Shown: in pieces, positions 22,955 to 32,517 of the stretch
Numbering within the stretch: the first letter of the stretch is position 1
Layout: the number at the start of each line of letters is the position of its first letter
Assembly (NCBI RefSeq): GCF_003286085.1
Contig: NW_020825493.1
Span: 62,001-126,000, forward strand
Reading direction: 5' to 3'
Length of the DNA: 64,000 nt
From: Drosophila persimilis
Lineage: Eukaryota; Arthropoda; Insecta; Diptera; Drosophilidae
Program-made: the position numbers and the translations under genes
Notes under the pieces: generated by a model
Databases searched by the model: none
What the model was told of the DNA's origin: nothing
The model's input: the letters and a program-made list of their open reading frames with translations, nothing else

Positions 22955-23575
22955 CTAGACATACAGCAGATCCATCACAAGAACTTGATGGTTATTCTTG
23001 GCCAGAGTGACCACATAACCTTCGGATGTGATCTTCAAGCCGCAGCAACGTGAAACATTCAGTTGAGGAAACTCAAAGACCGACTTGAAAACACCGTCGC
23101 TCCCGTAGCAGGTCACATGGATGCAATATCCATGGGTATGATGAAATCTGATGGAAATCTTGAACATATATGTGCAGCACTTAGAGAAGATCTGCATGCG
23201 AGAGCGTCCATTGCCGCGATCGCAGACAACGAAATTTCCATTGTGTTGGAAGACAGCCACTTTGCGGGGATAAAAACGCTTGCCGTTCCGCTTGCCGGCA
23301 TCGCCAAACTGGAACTTCAGGGCCCCCATTTTGGCCCAAGCAAAAGCCATTCGGTGCATTTAATTGTCCATTGCCCGCACGCAGGCAGCCAAATTTACAC
23401 ACGATCTTCATGGGAGGGGCTTTACTGTGAACGGCGCTTAAACTGTTGAGAGAAGAATTGGCATCTGGCAGGCAGTAACCATTATTGTTGTTGAGTCCCA
23501 CTTGCGCTGGGGCCTGGAGCGCCTGTTCGAACTCCTGCTGCTGCTGTTGTTGTTGTTTAGCAAAACTTGGTCCGG
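22955..23575 (-). pseudogene. Longest NHL-gene fragment, with polyglutamine tract
   Basis: This is the only copy that extends upstream of the NHL domain. On the minus strand it starts with a glutamine run (about 23535-23560), then a linker containing NNNNGYCLP and SSLNSLSAVHS, the NHL entry (MKIVCKFG, LNAPNGFCLG), FQFGDAGK, RFYPRKVAV and the same fused C-terminal blades as in unit 2. Two reading frames are needed, with the change between the NGFCLG and FQFG segments, where part of blade 1 is also lost. No introns interrupt the readable part. The linker-to-NHL order is what is known from Brat/Mei-P26 type proteins. It is a decayed partial gene copy, perhaps a retrocopy. Confidence 0.75.
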
Positions 23576-24280
23576 CCCGATCCTTTAGTGTACCAGAATT
23601 TAAATATATATATGTAAACAGATATATAGGCCCTTGATATCAGCAGATGACTATGACTGAACTTAAGGACGGCGTACAAATAGGGTTGGTCGTGTGCACT
23701 CTTGCTAGGCTCGGGTCTAGCTCGCCGGATGATCGGGTTTCTTCCTCACCTAATTGTACTATCGTACTCCACTACATTTAAATAGTGCACTTTACGGGAA
23801 ACTATAAGTGATTATACAAAAACAAAGTAAACTGAAATACTGATAGCGCCGACACGCCAAATAAAAGCCCTACTGAACTATTTCTATTTAGAGAGAACCT
23901 AGGTGTTGATTGTCTCTCTCTTCTGTACCCACCCTACCAAGACAATGCGTTCGAGTTCCTGCATGATGAAGAACTCTTGATGAATCCTTGATGAATCCTT
24001 TACTAAGATTTACCACATTTTATAAGATCCTGGCACGGATACTCGACAGACCATTTTTATGATTTTAAAGATTCATTTCAATTCAAAACGATTCATATTT
24101 TAATATAATGTGAGACTTCAATTTCAATATTCATTACGTTGCAGTTGTAGAAACACAACAATTGACTTAGGTTCTAAATTGTGGGTAATATTTCCTTAAT
24201 CCTAATTATCATATAAGTTTAGTTATAAATTCATTATAATTATAAAATGCATGAAAATTATTAGGGTATAGATATATATT
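23576..24280. other. Unassigned AT-rich spacer
   Basis: No frame above background, no DINE module, no LTR signal that I can support. It separates the NHL fragment from the truncated end of the errantivirus and may contain the original flank of either. Confidence 0.5.
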
Positions 24281-24707
24281 ACTAAGTTTAATTCGTTAGC
24301 TTGAACACTGTGGCTAGCCAGATTGTCTATTTTCCCTTCTAATTCGACCTTATCATCTTGATCTATTTATATATTGTACCTACTGCATTTATAAGGCCTC
24401 ATTTGTTTCTTTTGGCTATTTTTATGCCTTTGAATTCACGTTGCAATTTCTCGACTAAATATTGAACTTGGATTTCGTTATTAAATTGGGTTGCCTGTTC
24501 TAGTAAACTCTGATATGTTTCATCTGTTCTTGTTATATTAATTGTTAGATAATGGTATTCATAATTAATGGGTATGTTAATGGTATTTGCTTTGAATATG
24601 AGATATCCATTCCTTGAGTGGATCTATCTCTATATTCTGTCCGGTAGACTGTAGGACGGTGAACATTAGTAAGATTATAATCTTAATCATGTTGTAGCTC
24701 CGGATTC
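24281..24707 (-). pseudogene. Errantivirus env, 5' part only (copy A)
   Basis: Begins with a hydrophobic signal segment (MIKIIILLMFTVLQ) as in copy B. A five-base loss near 24618 breaks the frame soon after. The fusion-peptide region and heptad-like segment can still be read in pieces before the truncation at 24281. Not functional. Confidence 0.65.
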
Positions 24708-27341
24708 CCAGTACTCTCTTCGGGTACTCTGCAATTATCGTATTTACTTTTATTAGATTTTTTCTTTCTTTTGAATTTCGTTTTATAGTGGGTGATTTTC
24801 ATCCCTCTATTTTTCTGTTCAAAGTGCTTTTCGTCTACCTGCCTAATTTCCCCTGTTCTTTTGAACGGGTTGGTTGTTTTTGTTTTAACTAGGGGTGCAT
24901 TCTTGTAGCGTGTGTCTACTTCAAAGTCGATTCGATCGTTATTCAAATGATTGATCTTCCTAACTTTATTCAGTTGGGTGTTATAATCTGGTAGTCCGGC
25001 GTACAGGAAGATATCAGCTGGGGATGTTTTTGTAGTATTATGAACCGTTTTATGGTTATAAGTGTATAGAATTAACTCGAATTTTGTGAGCTTTTTTTCT
25101 ATGTTATCCTAGCTTGAAATGATTCTTAATTTTTCATTGATCGTTTTATGTAGCCGTTCTACATCAGAAACTCCGTTTTTACTGGTAGTGATTTCGATTT
25201 TCACATTTTCCGCATTCATCCATGCTTGCAATGCTGCGCACATAAAGGCTGAATCTTTGTCGGCGTTAATTCCCTGTGGCTTGCCCATTTCGTTAAAGAC
25301 TTTTATGATGGCTCTCTTTGTTTCTAACCAGTCACGACTCTTAACTTCTACAAGGGTAGCGAATTTAGAATATACATCAATGCATGATAGGAATGGTTGA
25401 TTGTCTACCAAATAGAAGTCATGGATTTCTCTGATATTTTGTATTTCAGGGGTGATTTCGAAGGTTAGATTGGTGTTACGATGCTCTGTTTTAGCAACGT
25501 TGCACGTAGGACATTCATTGATGATATTTTGTATTAACTTTTGATCGGGGTAGTAGAATTTTCCTTTAAACCAATTAGTGGTCTTTTCGATACCTGGGTG
25601 AAGTAGCTCTTTATGATTCTTCAATATTTGTTCCTTGAATTTGGAGTAGTTCGGAATATCTATGAGTTTGTACTGGATTTAATCAGGTTAGTGAAGTGAT
25701 TTGGACTGATTATCTCCAGTAAGTGGAATATAATTTGTATTATCTTCTTGCGCACAATCACTATTAATGGTTTCCCCGAGTATATTTTCGTTAATCTTTA
25801 CTCTTGATAGCGCATCGGCTACATGGTTCTCCTTTCCTGGTAAATATTTTATTTTGAAGTCAAATTCATTTAATTTGATCTTCCATCGTTGTAGCTTCAT
25901 ATTTGGTTCCTTGAGGTTATTCAACCAAAGGGTTTGTGATCACTTAATATCTCAAACGTTCTACCAAACAGGTATGATCTGAAATACTTAGTTGCCAAAC
26001 TATAGCTAGTAATTCCTTTTCTATTGCTGAATAATTGATTTCATGTTCATTCAATGTTCTACTTGCATAGCAAATTGGTTTGTGGTCTTGCGACAACGCT
26101 GCTCCTAATGCAATGTTACTTGCATCGGTTGTTACCGTGAACATTTTGTTGAAATCTGGGAATGCGAGGATGGGGTCTGATGTGATAAGTACTTTCAACT
26201 TTTCGAAGGCCTCGACGTATTTTTCCTCGGTTGGGTCTATGACTGCTCGTTTCTTTAATTTGAGTGTCATTGGTTTTGCTATATTAGCGAAATTGGGAAT
26301 GAATTTCCTATAAAATCCACATAAACCTATGAATGATTTTATTTTTGTGGTTGTTTTGGGTATTGGGAAGTTTATTATGGCGGATATTTTCTTTGGATTA
26401 GGAACTATGCCGTTAGTTGTTACTATATGGCCTAGGAATTCAGTTTCTTTCTTCAGGAATTCACACTTATCCATTTGAAGTTTGACGTTTGCATCTCTCA
26501 ACTTTCCAAAGACCCTTTCAAGAGACAACAAATGTTCTTCCAATGATGTGGAATAGATAATGATGTCGTCTAGATGCACAAGGCAATCTTTGAAAATTAA
26601 ATCTTCTAAAAGATTGTTCATGCATCTTTGAAATGTGTCGGGGGCAGTGGTTAGCCCAAAAGGCATACGAGTGAACTCGTAATGACCATGCTTCGTTGTT
26701 TCACTTCCTGATCGTGTATTTGAGCATATTTATATGGTCGACGATATACAGGATCTTCGTGATGGGTTTTAATTTCGTGCTTTATAGTACTAGTGAAGGT
26801 CAAAATGTCACCTTCATTAAGAACTTTCTTTAGTTTCTCCTTTTCTTCGTCATTCAATGTTCCAACCTTAGCTGGTTGCATTCCCTTAATTCATTCTCTA
26901 ATGCGGAAGCGAAGTATTGCTCTACTTCAGGAGATGGGTCAAGGCACTTAGGTGTAGTTATATCTTCCTTTGAAGATGGCTTATCACCTTTGTGTGCGAT
27001 CTTGCCGGCGGCAATTGCTTCTCCACCTTGGATGATTGGGTATGACCTTTCACCTAACGTTACCGTTTCATTTCGGTAATCGATGACGGCTTTGCTGGCC
27101 ATCAAATATTCTCTGCCTAAGAGTATGTCATAATTTTCAGAAAAATTATGAATATAAAATTTTTGTTTTGTCGGACAGTTTTTGGTTGCATTACGTGTAA
27201 TGCTCTGAGTCAGACGGACGGGTCCATTAATGGTATGGACGGTGAGGTTGTCGCTATCGACTTTGGAATCTGTATAGTATTCTTTTATTATATTTGTTGA
27301 CGATCCCGAGTCCGCGATACCTCTTAATTTTTTATTATTTC
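24683..27341 (-). pseudogene. Errantivirus pol (copy A): PR, RT, RNase H, integrase
   Basis: The polyprotein would process, copy and integrate the element. Protease: ADSGSS followed by [19 protein letters not shown] and HLDDIIIYS. RNase [14 protein letters not shown] and YLPGKENHVADALSR. Integrase: CPTC of the zinc finger, then the D of SCIDVYSKFA, the D of NADKDSAFM and the E of VSDVERLHKTIN. A frameshift separates RT/RNase H parts near 25930, and a stop follows KLRIISS (25109-25111); copy B has both. Two deletions specific to this copy add further breaks. The gag-pol join is in a -1 frame at an A-rich stretch (about 27325-27340), where errantiviruses frameshift. Confidence 0.85.
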
Positions 27342-28271
27342 CTCGATTTCTTCCGAGGCGCTCTGCTGAAAATTTACATCCATTTTCATATGTCCACTTT
27401 GGCTTTCCCTAGATCGTTTGACTGGCTGATTCGGTGCACTGCTACCTGCCTGAGTCTGATTGATTTGATAGTTAGTGGGATTCTGTACTCTGCACTGGTT
27501 TAAGGAGTTTCTAAATTCGTTAAATAATCCATTATTATTTACGGCATTATTTCCTGAATTATTTCGATTCGATCCATGATTATTTCTGGAAGTACTTGGG
27601 TTTTGATTGTTATAATCGTTACTACTATAGTGAGGGTAATAAGTTCCAACGTTCCTACGATTGTTATTTCCGTTTCTTGAGTGTTCGTGATTCTTGTTAT
27701 CATTTACGAAATTTTCGTAGATTCCTAACTCTTGAGCTGATTTTTTTAGATTAGCCATAGTAGAAATGTCTTTCTTTGCTAATATGATGAACTGTCTATT
27801 GGGTAGAGCATCTTCTATGGTATGTCTGGTGGCATTTTCCAGAGCGTTTTTATAGATTGTCTTATTTTCTGCGCTAGTATCCAGATTTAGTTTACTCACT
27901 ATAACATTTGACTTAATTTTCAGTTCCTCTATGAACTTACGAATACTCCCATTGAATTTGGTATCGTATAATTGTTGTAGTAGCTTCTCGTAGGGAGTGT
28001 GGTTGTTGAATTTGCTGATTAGGGCTTCTTTTAGATCACACCAGGTGTTGGGTTGAAGGCTCTGTGATAAAAGTTGTGCTCGTCCGCACAGGTGACCCTC
28101 AGTGGCTCCGTACATGATGCTTTGTTGCCGGAGGTCTTCTGTTGGGTACAATCCGGAGATGTACTCAATCCTGTTTATGAACGAACTTAGTCGTTCTTGG
28201 CATCCGTCGTATGGTGGAATTTGCCTGATTGACTTCAAGGCTTGGTTCAGGTGTGTTTCTGTTAGCGGCAT
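27324..28271 (-). CDS. Errantivirus Gag, intact frame (copy A)
   Basis: 315 codons, start at 28271 (MPLTETHLNQALKSI), uninterrupted. Gag assembles the particle shell. The first two thirds resemble the capsid of 17.6/297-type elements (PPYDGCQERLSSFINRIEYI). The last third is very rich in Asn, Ser and Gln (NNHGSNRNNSGNN) and has no CCHC knuckle, which is usual for this group. I count four base differences to copy B, all transversions and all changing an amino acid. Lies just downstream of the primer site; pol follows in the -1 frame. The frame is intact, but nothing shows that it is expressed. Confidence 0.8.
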   Translation of the reverse strand: MPLTETHLNQALKSIRQIPPYDGCQERLSSFINRIEYISGLYPTEDLRQQSIMYGATEGHLCGRAQLLSQSLQPNTWCDLKEALISKFNNHTPYEKLLQQLYDTKFNGSIRKFIEELKIKSNVIVSKLNLDTSAENKTIYKNALENATRHTIEDALPNRQFIILAKKDISTMANLKKSAQELGIYENFVNDNKNHEHSRNGNNNRRNVGTYYPHYSSNDYNNQNPSTSRNNHGSNRNNSGNNAVNNNGLFNEFRNSLNQCRVQNPTNYQINQTQAGSSAPNQPVKRSRESQSGHMKMDVNFQQSASEEIEEIIKN

Positions 28272-28455
28272 GTTGATTTCTTTTTATTTATTTATCTTTT
28301 TCTAATATTAATTGAGTTTGAATCGTGTGTAGATTCTTTGGCGGATCTCTTTAGTATTAGCGCTACTTTTTCTCTGATCACTGTAGGTTATTACGCACTG
28401 TAACTGTCACTACGCCAATTGATCGTCTTAAAAAAAGGATTCACTTTTAACTGAG

Positions 28456-28473
28456 ATCCTACCGACTGCGCCA
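28456..28473 (-). promoter_or_regulatory. Primer binding site, tRNA-Ser type (copy A)
   Basis: Minus strand reads TGGCGCAGTCGGTAGGAT, the tRNA-Ser type primer site known from the 17.6/297 group, two or three bases after the LTR end. Confidence 0.8.
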
Positions 28474-28475
28474 TT

Positions 28476-29038
28476 TAAATATGCGACACTTCAGTTTACG
28501 TTTTAAAAAAGGTTTTATTCTTTCACTTAAACTTAGTGTACATTGGTTAGTTATTTCCCCGACGATGACTGAGGTCCGATGTCTTGAATGGAATTAACTT
28601 GAATTCTCCGACGGTGTCGCGATTGACTTTTGTCTTGAACAGAACTGACTTGCCTTCTTAGATGTAGACTATTTATATTATGATGCTCGGTTTGGGATTC
28701 GTATTTGGATTCGGAGGCGTTGTCTTCGACATCGGCTTCGGAGATGGAGTGGTTCTTGAGAATCGATTACTAATTGATCTCTGAAGAGTGGCGTGAATCT
28801 AGTGCGGCTGGATTCTAGTGCGGCTGGATTCTAGTGCGGCATCTATTGTTTTATGTTCAACTTCTAGCTTAGGGTGTTTGTTTACATTGCCTGAATTCGG
28901 CTACGCGTGGTCCATTTCGAGCGTGAGATTGTTTATGGGGTTTCGAAGCTGAGGGTGTCGGATTGTTTGTAGTATTGTGGGTGCAGGGTAATAGACATAG
29001 ACCAGGGTATGCGGAGCATGGACTATAGATATGTCACT
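28476..29038 (-). repeat. Errantivirus LTR shared by copies A and B
   Basis: Begins on the minus strand with AGTGACAT, as LTRs of this group do, and is followed by the primer site of copy A. On its other side lie a purine tract (AATGGGGG) and the env end of copy B. It thus serves as 3' LTR of B and 5' LTR of A. A 16-base unit (GGATTCTAGTGCGGCT) is repeated about three times near 28805-28840. Compared with the LTR at 49063-49741 it is about 117 bases shorter, mainly through a gap near 28752. Confidence 0.85.
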
Positions 29039-29065
29039 CCCCCATTGTTAGATTTAAGCCTGTCC

Positions 29066-29287
29066 TTAGGCGATTATCCTTGGATATAGTTCAGGTGCGT
29101 CTAAAACTGTGCCTGCTGGGGAATCCTCGTCTTCGTCTAAGGATGTTTCTATGTGCGGGTCGGTTTTAGGCTTATTGCTTTTACTTAGATTAAACAATTT
29201 GTAGTTTAATCCTATTATGATTATGACAAATAGTATGTGAGGAAAGGTATTCCCACACGTAGGGGGCAGTATAGGATTAAGCGCTAA
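29066..29287 (-). pseudogene. Errantivirus env C-terminus (copy B), separated from the rest
   Basis: Encodes a membrane anchor (ILFVIIIIGL) and an acidic cytoplasmic tail ending in RIIA before a stop at 29066-29068, then the purine tract and LTR. The rest of env is 12.3 kb away on the far side of the inserted LTR element. This separation identifies the insertion target. Confidence 0.75.
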
Positions 29288-30166
29288 CGGCCGTTATCCG
29301 GGGATATCCGGAGGCGGCGAATTCCCGAGGAGAGCTCTCCCGGGGACCCAAGATGAGAGGGGAGGACCCCTGGAGAGAGAGCAGCGGGATGACGGGATCG
29401 GGCCGGCAGTGGCCCAGCGCACCACCAGCCAGGTCCCGTTGGAAAGCGACAAGGGAATGAAGGAACGCCGATGGAAAAATACGGGCATCGCATGGCGGAA
29501 AGTGCCGTTAGCGCCAGGCGACATCGGCGGCGCCGACGCAGAAACGAGCCTATAAGAGGAGGGCCGCGACCAGGAACGAGGACATTCAGCAAACGGAGCT
29601 AGCAAGAGTGAAGTGAATAGTGAGCCAGGAGAGTGAGACCAAGCGAAGGGAAAAGAACTTTAGAAAGCGAACGCGTTGTGTGAGGATTAAGAGGCGGACT
29701 CGAGCGTGCAGCCAAGAGCCAAAGACCCCAATCCCTTGAACCAACGGTGCCACGCTTGAAGCGCATCCCACCAGGAGTGAGGCACCCTCGGGCCGAAAAG
29801 CCAAGTGAGTCGAGTGAGAGCGAACGCGTCAGGCGCCTGACTGAGAGGCGGATTTGGGCCACGTGCCAAGAATCGCTAGCCCCAGTCAGTAGAGCCGGCG
29901 GTGCCACGCTTGGCGACGCCGTGGGGGGCCCAGGGAGCGACACACTCATCGAACCACAGAGGAGAACCAAGAGGAGAACCAGCACCGGAGTCGGAATAGC
30001 GTAAGATAGACCTAAGATACCAATAAAGCATATTAGCATACCAGTACAAGACCCAACCCGTGCCTTCTTACTTGTCGTCTGGGCATCATACAAATATTGT
30101 TGCAGCGAGCCTACCGACCGCTGAGCCAGCCCAGCTGCATCAGACGGAAAAGAACGGTTCGTTACA
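29288..30166 (+). repeat. Left LTR of the Osvaldo/Ulysses-like element
   Basis: Ends in CA at 30166, followed by AC and the primer site. Bases 29422-30166 are colinear with 40870-41614 (745 bases in each). Bases 29288-29421 have no counterpart at the right LTR. It carries TATAAG at 29551 and AATAAA at 30022-30027, so promoter and polyadenylation signals are both in the shared part. Confidence 0.75.
29551..29556 (+). promoter_or_regulatory. TATA-like box of the left LTR
   Basis: TATAAG followed at about 25-40 bases by an initiator-like stretch (GGACATTCAGCAAACGG). The same arrangement occurs at 40999 in the right LTR and, with TATAAA, at 38536. Confidence 0.55.
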
Positions 30167-30168
30167 AC

Positions 30169-30186
30169 TGGCGCCCAACGTGGGGC
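30169..30186 (+). promoter_or_regulatory. Primer binding site, tRNA-Lys type
   Basis: TGGCGCCCAACGTGGGGC, the classical tRNA-Lys type primer site, two bases after the LTR end. Known from several Ty3/gypsy groups including Osvaldo and Ulysses. Confidence 0.85.
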
Positions 30187-30257
30187 CTCTCGACAAGTAA
30201 AAGACAAAGTGCATTTGGGAAGGGCGGTACTGAGTTTGGTATCGCGAGGGCATAAAA

Positions 30258-32517
30258 ATGAGGAGCAATCAGTGCGCGCGGGCGTGCGGTCTTCGATTGG
30301 AAGGCACGCTGGCCAAGATGCGCCGAATCTTCAAGGAGTGGATAGAGAAGCACGGAGAGGAACCGGAGTATGCGGACGCGCTCGAGGCCTGGGAGATGAA
30401 GGCGGGAGGAGCCGTGACCGCGGCCCAGATGGAGGACGGGGCGGATCCATACGAGCGCCTGACGCTGCCGGCGAGTGCGGAGCAAGTAACGCTGTGGAGA
30501 CGGCCGTCCGAGACCCAAGAGGAGCTCATCGCGAGCCTGGCGGTCCCGGTGAAAAGCCGGTGGCCTAGCCGACCGTGGGCAGAGAGTGGGGAGAGGCCAA
30601 CCAGGCCAGCACAGCCGGAGCAAGGGAGCGCGAGAAACCCACAGAGGGAGGAAGAAGGGAGAGCAGGGGAGGATCGTCGACGGGGACTCGATGAACAAAC
30701 CACGAGACCGCCCAGTTCGAGTTTTGCCCACGTCGCCAAGCAGGTCAGGGAGTGGTCGTTTCTGTTCGACGGAACGGCGAAACCACTCGAGTTCCTGGAA
30801 CAGATCGAGTGGTCAGCCGACATATACGGGTTGGAGTTGAATTTAATTCCGCGAGCCATGCCGGAGCTGCTAAAGGGTCGGGCGCTCATGTGCTTTGTAG
30901 CCAACAACAGGCAGTGGCAGACATGGAACGCATTTGCGCGTAGCTTCCAAGCATACTTCCTGCCGAGGGGGTATTTTGAAAAACGAGGGGGAACGTTGTG
31001 AGTTGCTGCGGACACCGCAACTCTACAGTTATACCCGATACTAAGTCAGTATGGCTCTCCTCCGGCAGACGCCGCTTATATTAATCGACTCGACAAAGAG
31101 TGCGTGCGAGAGAGACAGAAAACCAGTCTGAGCGTGACGTCGGGCGCTGCGTAGCCAGTGCAAATTGATTTGTTTCCTTTCGCTATAAAAATAATCTGAT
31201 CTGATCCAGATTCAGCAATCTGATAGATATGGTCGTTATCTATGATTCTGCGTTTTTAGTTTTCTCAAATCTGCAATATTGTGGATGCAACAGATTTTCG
31301 TCCTTTGTGTGGGCGGAAGGGGGTGGGGCGAAATTTTGAGATATACGTTTTATAGTGAGATCTAACAGAAGTGCGGATACCAAATTTGGTTACTCCAGCT
31401 TTAATAGTCTCTGAGATCTGTGAATATCCCCAGATTTGCATTCTTTGCGGGGGCGGAAGGGGGTGTGGCGAAATTTTGAAACAAACTCGTCTCGGTCCGA
31501 TATATTAGGAGTGTGGATACCAAATTTGGTTGCTCTAGCTTTTATAGTCTCTGAGATCTAGGCGCTAATGTTTTACTCTAAGCAAAGCCGCCTATGCTAC
31601 GTGTGTGTTAGAGAGAGACAGGGCGAGAAAAAATGAAATTGTTTTCTTGATGCTGGCTATAATAATAATACGATCCAGACGGACAGACGGGCAGACAGAC
31701 ATGGCTCAATCGACTCGGCTATTGATGCTGATCAAGAATATATATACTTTATGGGGTCGGAAACGATTCCTTCTGGACGTTACACACATCCACTTTTACC
31801 ACAAATCTAATATACCCCAATACTCATTTTGAGTATCGGGTATAATTACTCCAGGAGGTGAGGTTGAGGAAGCAAAGATGGGGAGAGCCATTCAAGGACT
31901 ACATGGTGGAGATGCAGACCCTCATGCGGCCACTAAAATGCACGCCCGAAGAGCAGTTGGAGCTCATTAAAGACAACAGCATGCCCGATTTGAGGGTGTT
32001 CATCCGGCCACATAGGTGCAGAGACCTGGATCACATGATGACGCTGGCCGACAAGTTTGAGGCTCTGGAGAGGGATCGGCTGGAGTTCCAACGAGAGTAT
32101 CCGGCGAGCAAAGCAAAAGCAAACAATCCGTTCGCCCGTCCGGCAGTAACGGAGATATGTCGCCGCTGCCAGGGCGAAACGGCAGCCAGCTCTGATTCGA
32201 CAGGGGAAAAAAGGCCGGTCCCAACGCGGCGGGACGACCAAGCGAACACGAACATAGAGGCTGGGTTCGTGAAAAACCCAGCCCAGGCGTGTCGACGATG
32301 CGGGAGTGACCGCCATTGGGCACAAGCATGCAATGGCCGACCTATAACATTCTGCTGGAGATGCGGCAAGGTAGGAGCCCCGTCATGGCAGTGCTGCCAG
32401 AAAGCGGGAAACGCCCCGCAACCCAAGACGCGGAGGGCCGTGCCAGGGTCGCAACTGGAAAGCAACGGTCGATACCGGGGCGACAAGCAGTTTTATCAGC
32501 TGCGAGGCGGCGAGTAG
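30258..32517 (+). pseudogene. Gag of the Osvaldo/Ulysses-like element, split by a DINE
   Basis: The first part (30258 to about 30983) starts with a basic helix-rich region, then an acidic Pro/Glu-rich linker, then the capsid-like segment (WSFLFDGTAKPLEFLEQIEW, GRALMCF, YFLPRGYFEK). After the DINE the frame resumes (LRKQRWGEPFKDYMVEMQ) and runs to 32517 with two cysteine knuckles, CRRCGSDRHWAQAC and CWRCGKVGAPSWQCC. The frame would be continuous if the insertion were absent, so the DINE arrived in an otherwise open gene. The start at 30258 is the first ATG in the frame; no ribosome context favours another. Confidence 0.8.
30984..31844 (-). mobile_element. DINE-1-like Helentron inside gag, internally deleted
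   Basis: Both ends are present (CGAGGGGGAACG and GGGTATA). The roughly 300 bases between 'cgatcc' and the microsatellite are missing near 31677. Inserted precisely between A and T residues without target duplication. Confidence 0.9.

Larger units (their letters stand above)
17515..23281 (+). repeat. Triplicated block, unit 3
   Basis: Colinear with 11756-17518 at an offset of 5763. Reading both copies I noticed one base difference in the RT (13312 against 19075, changing Ser to Pro). It begins inside LINE ORF2 after a short TTT overlap and, unlike unit 2, continues into further NHL-gene sequence beyond 23281. Confidence 0.9.
24281..28475 (-). mobile_element. Errantivirus (17.6/297 type) copy A, internal part, 3' truncated
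   Basis: Reads gag, pol and the start of env from right to left. It uses the LTR at 28476-29038 as its 5' LTR. It stops inside env at about 24281 and has no own 3' LTR. Relative to copy B it lacks about 225 bases in pol near 25710 and about 25 bases near 26820, but it keeps about 44 bases of integrase (around 25485) that copy B has lost. Confidence 0.85.

Noticed and set aside
29599-30207. Minus-strand open frame of 202 codons across the left LTR, repeated at the right LTR
   Set aside because: It lies over promoter, polyadenylation signal and primer site of a plus-strand LTR and has no recognisable domain.
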